From assembly GCF_001650715.1 (NCBI RefSeq), contig NZ_LWQT01000131.1:62001-126000 (forward strand): DNA of 64,000 nt, read 5' to 3'. Each line of letters begins with the position of its first letter. The stretch's first letter is position 1. Shown here piece by piece: positions 34,907 to 45,582 of the stretch. The stretch is from Paramagnetospirillum marisnigri. GTDB taxonomy: Bacteria; Pseudomonadota; Alphaproteobacteria; Rhodospirillales; Magnetospirillaceae. The notes below the pieces were generated by a model. It was not told where the DNA came from and did no database searches. It worked only from the letters and a program-made list of their open reading frames with translations. The position numbers were made by a program, and so were the translations under genes.

Positions 34907-36660
34907 TGCGCCGACTGGGTCGATTTCTGCTGGTTGTCCTCGCCCTGGTGGGCGTCTTGTCGCTGTCGGCGGTGGGGCTGGGCGTCTGGCTGGCGCTGCA
35001 GGTCTCGCCGCGAACCGAGCACGACCTGCCCGACAAGGCGCTGCTGACCCTGGACCTGGAAGCCCGCTTCAAGGCCCAAGCCGATGGTGATCCCCTGGCG
35101 GCGCTGTCGGGGGAGAAGTCCTACGAACTGCGCCAGGTGCTCGATGCCCTGGACCGCGCGGCCAAGGACGACCGGGTGGTGGGGCTGTTCGCCAGTCTGG
35201 GCCATGCCGGCTTGGGTCTGGGCGAGGTGCAGGAACTGCGTGACGCCGTCACCCGCTTTCGCGCCAGCGGCAAGCCCGCCACCCTGTTCGCCGAAACCCT
35301 GGGCGAGGGCGGCGGCGGCACCCAGGACGTCTATCTTGCCTCCGCCTTTGGCGAGGTCTGGCTGCAGCCCTCGGGCGAGGTGGGGTTGACCGGCCTGATG
35401 GCGGAAAGCCCGTTCCTCAAGGGCACTTTCGAGCTGCTGGGGGTCAAGCCGCAATTCTTCGGCCGTCATGAATTCAAGTCGGCCATCGACATGTTCACCG
35501 AGACCGGCTTCAGCCCGGCCCACCGGGAAAATCTGGGGCGGCTGCTGGATTCCCTTCACGAGCAATTGGTGGCGGGCATCGCCTCGGGCCGCAAATTGGC
35601 GCCCGACGTGGTGGCCGGTTTGGTGGGCAAGGGGCCGTTCCTGCCCGCCGAGGCCAAGGCCGCCGGGCTGGTGGATTACATCGGCTATCGCGACGAGGCC
35701 CTGGCGCCGCTGCTGGACGGGACGGCCGAGGAGCTGGACTTGGCCGACTACGCCGCCCATCTGGTCGAGGCCAAGGGCACCAAGGTGGCGCTGATCCAGG
35801 GTGTCGGCGCCATCCATCGCGGCGAGTCCCGCCACGGTTTTGATTCCGAGCCCGATTTCGGGGCGCGCACCATCGCCGAGGCGCTGCGCGAGGCCGCCGA
35901 GGACGACTCGGTCAAGGCCATCCTGTTCCGCGTCGACAGCCCCGGCGGCTCCTATACCGCCTCGGATACCGTCTGGCGCGAGGTCAAGCGCGCCCGCGAG
36001 GCGGGCAAGCCGGTGGTGGTGTCCATGGGCAATATGGCGGCTTCGGGCGGCTATTTCGTCGCCATGGCCGCCGACCGCATCGTCGCCCAGCCGGGAACCG
36101 TCACCGGTTCCATCGGCGTCTTCACCGGCAAGCTGGTGCTGGAGGAGTTCTGGAAGAAGATCGGCGTATCCTGGGACGAGATGCACCGGGGCGACAACGC
36201 CGCCATCTGGAGCGCCAACCGGCCGTTCACGCCCGAGGCCAAGGCCCGTATCGACGCGTTGCTGGATCATATCTATGCCGATTTCACCGGCAAGGCCGCC
36301 GCCGGTCGCGGCCTGTCGGCGGAGAAGATGGATCAGGTGGCGCGCGGCCGCATCTGGACCGGCGCCGATGCCCGGACCCTGGGGCTGGTGGACGGGCTCG
36401 GCGGCTGGTTCGAGGCCAAGGCGGCGGTGCGCGAGGTGGCGGGCCTGAAGCCGGATGAGGGGCTGCGGCTGGTGGAGTATCCCCGGCCGCGCAAGGTCTG
36501 GGAATTGCTGGCCGAGGCCATGGCCGGGGGCACGGTGGCCGAGCGGCGCCACCTCGCCCAATTGTCGCGTGCCGTCACCGCGCTGGAGCCCGTGCTGGCG
36601 CCGCTGGCCCAGCTTCAGGGCCAGGCGCCCTTGCGCCTGCCCCCCGGCGCGACGCCATGA
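34903..36660 (+). CDS. sppA: Signal peptide peptidase SppA, 67K type
   Basis: A membrane-bound serine protease that degrades cleaved signal peptides in the periplasm. The 585 residues contain the duplicated ClpP-like fold of the long SppA form. An N-terminal membrane anchor (about 5-28) is followed by the catalytic Lys192 in RHEFKSAIDMFTETGFS from the first half and nucleophile Ser381 in NMAASGGYFVAMAADRI from the second half. Both halves are needed for one active site. ATG 34903 overlaps the folA stop. The stop overlaps the next gene. Its place in a folate/thymidylate operon is unusual. Confidence 0.95.
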   Translation: MMRRLGRFLLVVLALVGVLSLSAVGLGVWLALQVSPRTEHDLPDKALLTLDLEARFKAQADGDPLAALSGEKSYELRQVLDALDRAAKDDRVVGLFASLGHAGLGLGEVQELRDAVTRFRASGKPATLFAETLGEGGGGTQDVYLASAFGEVWLQPSGEVGLTGLMAESPFLKGTFELLGVKPQFFGRHEFKSAIDMFTETGFSPAHRENLGRLLDSLHEQLVAGIASGRKLAPDVVAGLVGKGPFLPAEAKAAGLVDYIGYRDEALAPLLDGTAEELDLADYAAHLVEAKGTKVALIQGVGAIHRGESRHGFDSEPDFGARTIAEALREAAEDDSVKAILFRVDSPGGSYTASDTVWREVKRAREAGKPVVVSMGNMAASGGYFVAMAADRIVAQPGTVTGSIGVFTGKLVLEEFWKKIGVSWDEMHRGDNAAIWSANRPFTPEAKARIDALLDHIYADFTGKAAAGRGLSAEKMDQVARGRIWTGADARTLGLVDGLGGWFEAKAAVREVAGLKPDEGLRLVEYPRPRKVWELLAEAMAGGTVAERRHLAQLSRAVTALEPVLAPLAQLQGQAPLRLPPGATP

Positions 36661-37397
36661 ACGGCGATGTCCGCTCGGTGGTGGTGACCGGCGCCAGCCG
36701 GGGCATCGGCCATGCCATCGCCCGGCGCTTCCTGGCCGAGGGCTGGCGGGTCATCACCTGCGCCCGGGCCGACGTGCCCAAGGAATGCATGCTCGACCGC
36801 AACTGGGCGCGCCATTTCGTGGCCGATCTGGGCGATCCGGCGGGAGCGGAAGGCTTCGTCGCCGAGGCCATGGCGTTTCTCGGCGCTGATCCGCTGCACG
36901 CCCTGATCAACAACGCGGGCGTCAGTCCCAAGACCCCCTATCGCGAGCGGCTCGGCGTTCTGAACGGCCCCATCGACGGCTGGAAGGACGTGTTCGAGCT
37001 GAACTTCTACGCGCCGCTGCGCCTGGCGCGCGGCTTCGCCTCGGCGCTGCATCGCGGCCGGGGCGCCATCGTCAACATCACCTCCATCGCGGGCCACTAC
37101 GTCCATCCCTTCGCGGGTTCGGCCTATTCCACCTCCAAGGCGGCGCTGTCGGGCCTGACCCGCGAGATGGCGGCCGAGATGGCCCAGTTGGGGGTGCGGG
37201 TCAACGCGGTGGCGCCCGGCGAAATCCGTACCGAGATGATCTCGGCGGAATACGAGGCGCTGGTGCCGCGTATCCCGCTGGAACGCATGGGCACGCCCGA
37301 GGATGTGGCGGGGACGGTGTTCCGGCTGTGCGGCCCCGATTTCGCCTATGTGACCGGCACCGAGGTGTTCGTCACCGGCGGCCAGCAGCTTTATTAG
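36657..37397 (+). CDS. Short-chain dehydrogenase/reductase
   Basis: A 246-residue SDR with NAD(P)-binding TGASRGIGHAIARRF (residues 11-25), NNAGVS, a catalytic Ser (NITSIAG) and the YSTSKAA motif. The C-terminal EVFVTGGQQLY is standard. Substrate is unknown. It follows folA in the operon, but the TGxxxGxG motif is the ordinary SDR type rather than the TGxxxRxG form of pteridine reductases, so a folate role is not supported. ATG 36657 overlaps the sppA stop by four bases. Confidence 0.9.
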   Translation: MNGDVRSVVVTGASRGIGHAIARRFLAEGWRVITCARADVPKECMLDRNWARHFVADLGDPAGAEGFVAEAMAFLGADPLHALINNAGVSPKTPYRERLGVLNGPIDGWKDVFELNFYAPLRLARGFASALHRGRGAIVNITSIAGHYVHPFAGSAYSTSKAALSGLTREMAAEMAQLGVRVNAVAPGEIRTEMISAEYEALVPRIPLERMGTPEDVAGTVFRLCGPDFAYVTGTEVFVTGGQQLY

Positions 37398-37438
37398 GTA
37401 TAGGGCTGCCGATTTCGAAGAAAATCGTCCGAAGCCGC

Positions 37439-37467
37439 TTGACTCATCCCCAACCTGACCCTAGATG
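37439..37467 (+). promoter_or_regulatory. Promoter of groESL
   Basis: TTGACT (37439-37444) and TAGATG (37462-37467) with 17-base spacing, placing the transcription start inside the CIRCE operator just downstream. Confidence 0.7.
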
Positions 37468-37468
37468 G

Positions 37469-37495
37469 TTAGCACTCGTCGCCGGAGAGTGCTAA
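37469..37495. promoter_or_regulatory. CIRCE operator (HrcA site)
   Basis: Perfect TTAGCACTC-N9-GAGTGCTAA, the binding site of the heat-shock repressor HrcA, located between the -10 box and the groES ribosome-binding site. hrcA itself is not in the window. Confidence 0.97.
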
Positions 37496-37539
37496 CGGCG
37501 CCCCGGCCGAATCAAAACGTCTTACGGAGGTTGTTCCCG

Positions 37540-37827
37540 ATGAAGTTCAGACCGCTCCATGATCGCGTGCTGGTGAAGCGCCTCGACGCGGAAGAAAAGA
37601 CCGCTGGCGGCATCATCATCCCCGATACCGCCAAGGAAAAGCCCATGCAGGGCGAAGTGGTGGCCGTCGGTTCCGGCACCCGCGGCGACGACGGCAAGCT
37701 GGTCGCGCTGGACGTCAAGGCCGGTGACCGCGTCCTGTTCGGCAAGTGGTCCGGCACCGAGGTCAAGATCGACGGCGAAGAGCTGTTGATCATGAAGGAA
37801 TCCGACATTCTCGGCATTCTCGCCTAA
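37540..37827 (+). CDS. groES: Co-chaperonin GroES
   Basis: The 95-residue lid of the GroEL folding chamber. It has the N-terminal [13 protein letters not shown], the mobile loop with [16 protein letters not shown], and a conserved C-terminal end [14 protein letters not shown] 37540 follows GGAGG; the open frame before it is leader sequence containing CIRCE. groEL follows 29 bases later. Confidence 0.98.
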   Translation: MKFRPLHDRVLVKRLDAEEKTAGGIIIPDTAKEKPMQGEVVAVGSGTRGDDGKLVALDVKAGDRVLFGKWSGTEVKIDGEELLIMKESDILGILA

Positions 37828-37844
37828 CCCAATTCGCAAAATAG

Positions 37845-39515
<1,671 letters not shown>

Positions 39516-39551
39516 GTCCAGCCTTCCGGCCAACCGGCCCAACGGTATCGG

Positions 39552-39587
39552 AACCCCTCTCCCGCAAGGGAGGGGGGTTTTCGTTTT
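39552..39587 (+). terminator. Terminator of groESL
   Basis: CCCCTCTCCC-GCAA-GGGAGGGGGG followed by TTTTCGTTTTT: a long stem with a tetraloop and a T-rich tail. Confidence 0.9.
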
Positions 39588-39606
39588 TGGGGAATGCGAC
39601 GGGGGC

Positions 39607-40926
39607 CTATTTCCTGACGCTATTGTCCACGACCCGGCCCTTGATCCGGCGCTTCTCGAAATTCTTCAAGATCAGATAGGTGGCCCAACCCACCAGCAGC
39701 AGGCTGATGGTGAAGGCGGAATAGGAGATGGGCCAGGGGATGCCCTGGGTCATCATGGAGAATTCCGACATGCCGCCGACGCCCGCCAGCACGTTCAGGG
39801 GCATGAACACCACGCTGACCACGGTCAGCTGGGTGACGCGGCGGTTCTGGTTGACGTTGATGAAGCCGATGGTGGCGTCCATCAGGAAGTTGATCTTTTC
39901 GAACAGGAAGGTGGTGTGGCTGTTGAGGGAATCGATGTCGCGCAGGATTTCCTTGGCGTCCTCGGTCTGGGACGGCGACAGGAAGCGGCCACGGATCAGG
40001 AAGGACACCGCCCGCTGGGTATCGAGCATGTTGCCGCGGATCAGACCGTTCAGATCCTCTTCCTCGGCGATATCGGACAGGATGCGCGAGGCGTCGGTAT
40101 CGCTCAGCGACTCGCCCAGCACCTCCTGGCCGACCCGGCGCAGGGTGGAATAGGTGTCTTCCAACTGGTCGGCGGAATATTCCACGTCGGCGCCATAGAG
40201 GTCGAGCAGCATGTCCTTGCAGTCGAAGGCCTTGCTGGGCTGGTTGCGGGCGCGCAGCCGTTGCAGCCGGAACACCGGCAGTTCCTCGTTGCGCACCGTG
40301 AACAGGATCTTGTCGTGGATGATGAAGGCCACCGGCACGCTGCGGGCCTTGTCCTCGCGGGCCAGCAGGAAGTTGGAATGCAGGTGGACCTCGTCGCTTT
40401 CCTCCTCGTAGAACCGGGCGCTGACCTCCAGGTCGGTGAGTTCCTCGGGATTGGGCAGTTCCAGGCCATAATGCCGGGCGATCCAGCCGCGCTCGGACCG
40501 GGTGGCGTCCAGGATGTCGATCCATAGCGGCTGCAGACCATCGAAGTCCGCCCGCGATTCCAGGTCGAGGATGCGGATGCGACCGTCCACCACCACATAG
40601 GCGGCGACCTGACCCTGGCGGAACTCCGGCACCCGGGCACCGGCCAGCTGGCCGCCCAGCACGCTTGATATTTCCCACAACACGTCGTTGATCCGGTCGG
40701 GAGGGAGCAACGGCCACAGCCGCTGGGCATCTTCCACCGGCACGGCTTCCAGGATGCGGCCGATCTCGGTGGCGGACTGGCGGGCCAGAACCGAATGCAG
40801 TTCGGCGATATGCTGCTTGTGGGTGATGCCTTCCACCAGTTCATGCTGCCGCGATGCCTGGCTGCGGACCATGGCCTCGACGATCTTCTGCTTGCCCAGC
40901 AGCTCCAGAACGGTTTGCAGCGACAT
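39607..40926 (-). CDS. CorA-like metal transporter with MgtE_N-like domain
   Basis: A 439-residue divalent-cation transporter-type protein combining two families. Residues about 25-110 resemble the MgtE N-terminal regulatory domain (HIAELHSVLARQSATEIGRI and LLPPDRINDVLWEI). The rest follows CorA: a cytoplasmic alpha/beta domain, a long helix, and two C-terminal membrane helices. The CorA selectivity motif Gly-Met-Asn is changed to Gly-Met-Ser (385-387, GVGGMSEFSMM), so ion selectivity may differ from classical CorA. The C-terminal KNFEKRRIKGR is the usual basic end. ATG 40926 is preferred to GTG 40938. Transport of Mg2+ is the default inference only. Confidence 0.85.
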   Translation of the reverse strand: MSLQTVLELLGKQKIVEAMVRSQASRQHELVEGITHKQHIAELHSVLARQSATEIGRILEAVPVEDAQRLWPLLPPDRINDVLWEISSVLGGQLAGARVPEFRQGQVAAYVVVDGRIRILDLESRADFDGLQPLWIDILDATRSERGWIARHYGLELPNPEELTDLEVSARFYEEESDEVHLHSNFLLAREDKARSVPVAFIIHDKILFTVRNEELPVFRLQRLRARNQPSKAFDCKDMLLDLYGADVEYSADQLEDTYSTLRRVGQEVLGESLSDTDASRILSDIAEEEDLNGLIRGNMLDTQRAVSFLIRGRFLSPSQTEDAKEILRDIDSLNSHTTFLFEKINFLMDATIGFINVNQNRRVTQLTVVSVVFMPLNVLAGVGGMSEFSMMTQGIPWPISYSAFTISLLLVGWATYLILKNFEKRRIKGRVVDNSVRK

Positions 40927-41087
40927 AGGGATATCCACTTTGGAAGGGCGACGGCGGCGGCATGGTAGTCCAATCGCGTCCGGACGAGAACGTCGAAAGT
41001 CGGGGGGCGGGAATCACCCCTTGCGCACTGTGTTAACGCTCGTTAGGTTAATCACACTATCGCCTCGTAATTTGCGGGAGCATTACA

Positions 41088-42293
41088 GTGCTGGATGGTC
41101 GTCGCGTCCTTCTGATTATTTCCGGCGGGATCGCCGCCTATAAATCGCTGGAGCTGATCCGCCGGCTGAAGGATCGGGGCTGCGCCGTGCGCTGCATCCT
41201 GACCAAGGGCGGCGCGAATTTCGTCACGCCGCTGGCGGTGGCGGCCCTGTCGGGTGACAAGGTCTACCAGGACACCTTCGACCTGAAGGACGAGTCCGAG
41301 ATGGGCCATATCCGCCTGTCGCGCGAGGCCGATCTGGTGGTGGTGGCGCCCGCCACCGCCAATCTGCTGGCCAAGATGGCGGCGGGCATCGCCGATGATC
41401 TGGCCTCGACCGCGCTTCTCGCCACCGACAAGCCGGTGCTGGTGGCGCCCGCCATGAACACCCTGATGTGGGAGCATCCCGCCACCCGCGCCAATATGGC
41501 GACCCTGGAAGGGCGCGGTGTCGCCCGCATCGGCCCCAATGCCGGCGACCTAGCCTGCGGCGAGGTCGGCGGCGGCCGCATGGCCGAACCCGCCGAGATT
41601 TTGGCCGCCATCGAGACCAGCCTGTCGGACGGCCCCTTGAAGGGGGTCCGGGCGGTGGTGACCTCGGGGCCGACCCACGAGGCCATCGACCCGGTGCGCT
41701 ATATCGCCAACCATTCCTCGGGCAAGCAGGGCCATGCCATCGCCGCCGCCCTGGCCCGGCTGGGAGCCGAGGTCACCCTGGTCAGCGGTCCAGTCCACAT
41801 CCCTGATCCAGCCGGAGTGCGGGTGGTGCGGGTGGACAGCGCGGTGGAGATGCTGAACGGTGTGCGCGCGGCCCTTCCCGCCGATGTGGTGGTCTGCGCG
41901 GCGGCCGTGGCCGATTGGACCGTGGCCAACCGGGCGACGGAGAAGCGCAAGAAGAAGGTGGGGGCGCCGCCGCCGGTGATCGAGCTGGCCCCCAATCCCG
42001 ACATCCTGATGACGGTGTCCAAGGCGGAAGGGGGCTTGCGGCCGAGGCTGGTGGTGGGCTTCGCCGCCGAGACCGAGGCGCTGCTGGACAATGCCAGGGA
42101 CAAGCTGGCCCGCAAGGGCTGCGACTGGATCGTGGCCAACGACGTGTCGGAAGGCAGCGGCACCTTCGGTGGCGATGCCAATCTGGTGCATGTGATCGAC
42201 GCGGATGGCATCGATAGCTGGCCGCGCATGGGCAAGGACGCGGTGGCGGCCCGGCTGGCCGAACGCATCGCCAATGTTTTGAGGGGGCTTTGA
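41088..42293 (+). CDS. coaBC: Bifunctional CoaBC, coenzyme A biosynthesis
   Basis: Adds cysteine to 4'-phosphopantothenate and decarboxylates the product to 4'-phosphopantetheine. The N-terminal flavoprotein decarboxylase (about 1-180) has [18 protein letters not shown], the [17 protein letters not shown] loop and the substrate-flap Cys157 in [13 protein letters not shown]. The C-terminal synthetase (about 185-400) has [20 protein letters not shown] and AAVADWTVA. The start is GTG 41088 with GCGGGAG upstream. dut follows after 4 bases, the common coaBC-dut order. panE, also in the window, acts earlier in the same pathway. Confidence 0.97.
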   Translation: MLDGRRVLLIISGGIAAYKSLELIRRLKDRGCAVRCILTKGGANFVTPLAVAALSGDKVYQDTFDLKDESEMGHIRLSREADLVVVAPATANLLAKMAAGIADDLASTALLATDKPVLVAPAMNTLMWEHPATRANMATLEGRGVARIGPNAGDLACGEVGGGRMAEPAEILAAIETSLSDGPLKGVRAVVTSGPTHEAIDPVRYIANHSSGKQGHAIAAALARLGAEVTLVSGPVHIPDPAGVRVVRVDSAVEMLNGVRAALPADVVVCAAAVADWTVANRATEKRKKKVGAPPPVIELAPNPDILMTVSKAEGGLRPRLVVGFAAETEALLDNARDKLARKGCDWIVANDVSEGSGTFGGDANLVHVIDADGIDSWPRMGKDAVAARLAERIANVLRGL

Positions 42294-42297
42294 TCCC

Positions 42298-42753
42298 ATG
42301 GTTTCCGTTATTCTGAAGCGGCTGGATCATGCCGCCGACCTGCCCGTGCCCGCCTATGAGACGGCGCATGCGGCGGGCATGGACCTGATGGCCTGCATCC
42401 CCGCCGATATGGAAATCGCGCCGGGCGAGCGGGTGCTGGTGCCCACTGGCTTCGCCATCGCCCTGCCGGACGGGTTCGAGGCGCAGGTGCGGCCGCGCTC
42501 GGGGCTGGCGGCCAAGCACGGCGTCACCGTGCTGAACGCGCCCGGCACCATCGACGCCGATTATCGCGGCGAGATCGGCGTCATCCTGATCAATCATGGT
42601 TCGGTCGGATTCATGGTGTCGCGGGGCATGCGCGTCGCCCAACTGGTGGTGGCGCCGGTATCGCGGGTGGAGTGGGATTTGGCCGAGGCCCTGCCGGAAA
42701 CGGCCAGGGGGGCGGGTGGTTTCGGTTCCACGGGAACGGGACGAAAGGGGTAG
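42298..42753 (+). CDS. dut: dUTP diphosphatase
   Basis: Hydrolyses dUTP to dUMP, keeping uracil out of DNA and feeding thymidylate synthase. The 151-residue trimeric-type dUTPase has all five motifs: [40 protein letters not shown] and the C-terminal GAGGFGSTG that closes over the active site. It is part of the coaBC-dut-Rrf2 operon; the next start codon lies 4 bases after its stop. Confidence 0.97.
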   Translation: MVSVILKRLDHAADLPVPAYETAHAAGMDLMACIPADMEIAPGERVLVPTGFAIALPDGFEAQVRPRSGLAAKHGVTVLNAPGTIDADYRGEIGVILINHGSVGFMVSRGMRVAQLVVAPVSRVEWDLAEALPETARGAGGFGSTGTGRKG

Positions 42754-42757
42754 GGGG

Positions 42758-43213
42758 ATGCTTCGACCTTCCAAGAAGATGCTGTTCGCCATCGAGGCGG
42801 TGCTGGACATCGCCTATCACGCGGGCGGCGAGCCGGTGCAAAGCCGCGAGATCACCCGGCGCCAGGGCATTCCCCGGCGCTATCTGGAGCAGACCCTGCA
42901 GCAACTGGTCCGTGCCGGGGTCCTGGTGGGCGTGCGCGGCCCCCGGGGCGGCTACCGCCTGGCCCGCGAACGCCGCCGCATCTCGGTGGGCGAGATCGTC
43001 CGGGTGGTGCGCGCCCTGGAAACCGCCGAGGACCCCTATCAGGACATGCCCGCCTCGGAACTGGGCAAGCATGTGATCCGGCCCATGTGGGGCGATCTGT
43101 CCGAGGCGATCATGACCCAGCTGGACGGCATCACCGTCGACGACCTGTGTATGCGCGCCTACAAGGGTGGCATTCCCAGCGAGGCGCACCAGAAGTTGGA
43201 CTTCATCATCTAA
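42758..43213 (+). CDS. Rrf2-family regulator, probable cysteine-metabolism repressor
   Basis: A 151-residue Rrf2 winged-helix protein with KKMLFAIEAVLDIAYHAGGE, QSREITRRQGIPRRYLEQTL (recognition helix) and GVRGPRGGYRLARERRRI (wing). It has only one cysteine and lacks the three-Cys cluster of IscR, so it should not hold an Fe-S cluster. That resembles CymR-type regulators, which control cysteine synthesis together with CysK. The gene directly precedes cysK and a perfect palindrome separates them, so regulation of cysK is a reasonable inference. ATG 42758 is preceded by GGGGG. Confidence 0.88.
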   Translation: MLRPSKKMLFAIEAVLDIAYHAGGEPVQSREITRRQGIPRRYLEQTLQQLVRAGVLVGVRGPRGGYRLARERRRISVGEIVRVVRALETAEDPYQDMPASELGKHVIRPMWGDLSEAIMTQLDGITVDDLCMRAYKGGIPSEAHQKLDFII

Positions 43214-43225
43214 CCATGTTAATCT

Positions 43226-43245
43226 GTAAATCAGATATGATTTAC
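43226..43245. promoter_or_regulatory. Perfect palindrome upstream of cysK, candidate Rrf2 operator
   Basis: GTAAATCA-GATA-TGATTTAC: exact 8-base arms with a 4-base centre in an AT-rich gap of 55 bases between the Rrf2 gene and cysK. It lies 23 bases before the cysK start, where a bound repressor would block transcription. Confidence 0.6.
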
Positions 43246-43268
43246 GAAAATTTTGTGGGGAATTGACG

Positions 43269-44237
43269 ATGGCCACGGAAACCCAGACCTCTGCCGCCTT
43301 TCGGGGCAAGATTTACGACAGCATCATCGATACCATTGGCGCCACGCCGCTGGTCCGCTTTGGTCGCCTCGCGGCCGAGGCCGGGGCCAAGGCCGACATC
43401 GTCGGCAAGCTGGAATTCTTCAACCCGCTGGCCTCGGTGAAGGACCGCATCGGCTTCGCCATGATCCAGGCGGCGGAAGCCTCGGGCCAGTTGAAGCCGG
43501 GCGGCACCATCATCGAGCCGACCTCGGGCAATACCGGCATCGCGCTGGCCTTCGTCGCCGCCGCGCGCGGCTACAAGCTGATCCTGTGCATGCCCGAAAG
43601 CATGTCGCTGGAGCGGCGCAAGATGCTGCAACTGCTGGGCGCCGAGATCGTGCTGACCCCCGCCTCCAAGGGCATGACCGGCGCCGTGCGCCAGGCCGAG
43701 GAACTGGTGGCCGCCACGCCCGGCTCCATCATGCCGCAGCAGTTCAAGAACGCCGCCAACCCGGCCATCCACGAGAAGACCACCGCCGAGGAAATCTGGA
43801 ACGATACCGCGGGCAAGGTGGATATCGTGGTGTCGGGCGTCGGCACCGGCGGCACCATTTCCGGCATCGGCCGGGTGCTGAAGGCGAGGAAGCCCAGTCT
43901 CAGGATGGTGGCGGTGGAGCCCGAGGACAGCCCTGTGCTGTCGGGCGGCGCTCCCGGCCCCCACAAGATCCAGGGAATCGGCGCCGGTTTCGTGCCCGAC
44001 ATCCTGGACCGCTCGGTGGTCGACGAAATCCTGCAGATCGGCAATGAAACCGCGCTGTCCACCGCGCGCAAGGCGGCCAAGCTGGAAGGCGTGCCGGTGG
44101 GCATCTCCTCGGGTGCGGCCATCGCGGCGGCGCTGGAACTGGGGACGCGGCCCGAGAACGCGGGCAAGCTGATCGTCGCCATCATCCCCAGCTTCGCCGA
44201 ACGCTACCTGTCGACCGCCCTGTTCGATCAGGTGTAG
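43269..44237 (+). CDS. cysK: Cysteine synthase A
   Basis: O-acetylserine sulfhydrylase, which makes cysteine from O-acetylserine and sulfide with PLP. The 322-residue protein has the PLP lysine Lys58 in [13 protein letters not shown], the substrate loop [11 protein letters not shown], the phosphate-binding [13 protein letters not shown], and [11 protein letters not shown] 43269 follows GTGGGGA. The upstream palindrome and Rrf2 gene indicate control by sulfur or cysteine status. It is followed by a palindromic repeat. Confidence 0.97.
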   Translation: MATETQTSAAFRGKIYDSIIDTIGATPLVRFGRLAAEAGAKADIVGKLEFFNPLASVKDRIGFAMIQAAEASGQLKPGGTIIEPTSGNTGIALAFVAAARGYKLILCMPESMSLERRKMLQLLGAEIVLTPASKGMTGAVRQAEELVAATPGSIMPQQFKNAANPAIHEKTTAEEIWNDTAGKVDIVVSGVGTGGTISGIGRVLKARKPSLRMVAVEPEDSPVLSGGAPGPHKIQGIGAGFVPDILDRSVVDEILQIGNETALSTARKAAKLEGVPVGISSGAAIAAALELGTRPENAGKLIVAIIPSFAERYLSTALFDQV

Positions 44238-44264
44238 TGGCGCCCTGCCGTATTCCAGTATGAT

Positions 44265-44324
44265 CGTCATGGCCGGGCTTGACCCGGCCATCCATGGACC
44301 CCCGGATCAAGTCCGGGGGTGACG
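44265..44324. repeat. Double-hairpin intergenic repeat
   Basis: Two adjacent hairpins, ATGGCCGGG-CTTGA-CCCGGCCAT (44269-44291) and CCCCCGGA-TCAAG-TCCGGGGG (44299-44319), enclosed by an outer CGTCA...TGACG repeat. The pattern is that of a dispersed REP-like element common in alphaproteobacteria. It may also end the cysK transcript. Confidence 0.75.
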
Positions 44325-44344
44325 ATTCAGGCAGGACAGAGTTC

Positions 44345-45145
44345 ATGGATTTCACCGAGGAGCAGATACATCGCTATGCCCGGCACATCATCCTGCCGGA
44401 AGTGGGCGGTATCGGTCAGGAAAAGCTGCTGAACTCCTCGGCCCTGGTGATCGGAGCGGGCGGACTGGGCTCGCCGGTCATTCTCTATCTGGCGGCGGCC
44501 GGGGTCGGCACCATCGGCGTCGTCGACGACGATGACGTGGAGCTGTCCAACCTGCAGCGCCAGATCATCCATGCCACCTCGCGCATCGGCATGGCCAAGG
44601 TGGAGTCGGCGGCCCGCAGCGTCGCCGACATCAATCCCGACGTAAAACTGGTGCCGATCCGCCAGCGCCTCGACAAGGACAACGCCCGGGCCATCTTCCG
44701 CGACTTCCAGGTGGTGGCCGACGGCTCCGACAATTTTCCCACCCGTTTCCTGGTCAACGACGCGGCGCGGCTGGAGGGCAAGACCCTGGTCTCGGCCGCC
44801 ATCCTGCGCTTCGATGGGCAGTTGGCCACCTACAAGCCCGGCGGACCGTGCTATCGCTGCATCTACCGCGAGCCGCCGCCGGAAGGCCATGTTCCCACCT
44901 GTTCCAGCGCGGGCGTGCTGGGCGCCATCGCCGGGACCATGGGCGCCATGCAGGCCACCGAAGTGCTGAAGGAACTGCTGGGGATCGGCGACAGCCTGGC
45001 GGGCAAGCTGGTGATCTATGACGCGCTGTCGGTGACCTTCCGGAGCGTGCGGGTGCCGCGCGATCCCGGCTGTCCCCTGTGCGGCGATCATCCCAGCATC
45101 ACCGACCTGTCCGGGCATGGGAGCACCGCCAATGTCTGCGGCTGA
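44345..45145 (+). CDS. moeB: MoeB/ThiF-family adenylyltransferase
   Basis: An E1-like enzyme that adenylates the C-terminus of a small sulfur carrier (MoaD or ThiS). The 266-residue protein has YARHIILPEVGGIGQEKL, the nucleotide-binding GAGGLGSPVILYLAAAGVG, the Asp-containing DGSDNFPTRFLVND, and a structural zinc site formed by CYRC and CPLC. No C-terminal rhodanese domain is present. MoeB versus ThiF cannot be separated from sequence alone. ATG 44345 follows the repeat element. It overlaps a DsrE-family gene by 14 bases, consistent with a sulfur-transfer operon. Confidence 0.9.
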   Translation: MDFTEEQIHRYARHIILPEVGGIGQEKLLNSSALVIGAGGLGSPVILYLAAAGVGTIGVVDDDDVELSNLQRQIIHATSRIGMAKVESAARSVADINPDVKLVPIRQRLDKDNARAIFRDFQVVADGSDNFPTRFLVNDAARLEGKTLVSAAILRFDGQLATYKPGGPCYRCIYREPPPEGHVPTCSSAGVLGAIAGTMGAMQATEVLKELLGIGDSLAGKLVIYDALSVTFRSVRVPRDPGCPLCGDHPSITDLSGHGSTANVCG

Positions 45146-45578
45146 CAAGACCTCGCCCGCCAAGCTCTCCATCGTGGTGTTCTCGGGCGATTTCGACCGT
45201 ATCCATTATGCCCTGGTGATGGCGGCGGCGGCGGTGGCCTCCAACACGCCGGTGACGCTGTTCTTCACCATGTGGGCCGGTCGCGCCCTGGAGGCGCCCT
45301 CAACCGATGGCGTTGCGGCCTGGCGTCGCCTCAAATGCTCGGATGGACGCCTGGCGGGCGAGATGGACGACGACATCAAGGCCAAGGGCGTCGGCAGTTT
45401 CGAGGAACTGCTGGAGGCCTGCGTCGCCCTGGGCGTCACAGTCATGGTCTGCGAGATGGGGCTGAAGGCGCTCGGCATGGACCCCGACGGCCTGCGTCCC
45501 GACGTGCCGGTGGCCAAGGGCGGCGTCGTCACCTTCCTGGCCGACGCGTCCAGGGATGGGGCCATGCTGTTCGTGTGA
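45132..45578 (+). CDS. DsrE/DsrF-family sulfur relay protein
   Basis: A 148-residue protein with the DsrE-like flavodoxin-type fold: LSIVVFSGDFDRIHYALVMA at the N-terminus, VTLFFTMWAGRALE, and a conserved cysteine in VTVMVCEMGLKALGM that could carry sulfane sulfur. Family members act in sulfur relay. Translation is coupled to moeB, and cysK lies upstream, so a role in moving sulfur to cofactors is plausible. It converges with the HlyD gene (4 bases between stops). Confidence 0.85.
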   Translation: MSAADKTSPAKLSIVVFSGDFDRIHYALVMAAAAVASNTPVTLFFTMWAGRALEAPSTDGVAAWRRLKCSDGRLAGEMDDDIKAKGVGSFEELLEACVALGVTVMVCEMGLKALGMDPDGLRPDVPVAKGGVVTFLADASRDGAMLFV

Positions 45579-45582
45579 AGCC

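Noticed and set aside
36657-37397. SDR gene as a pteridine reductase (FolM/PTR1 type), suggested by folA next door
   Set aside because: The cofactor motif is the ordinary TGASRGIG, not the TGxxxRxG form typical of pteridine reductases.
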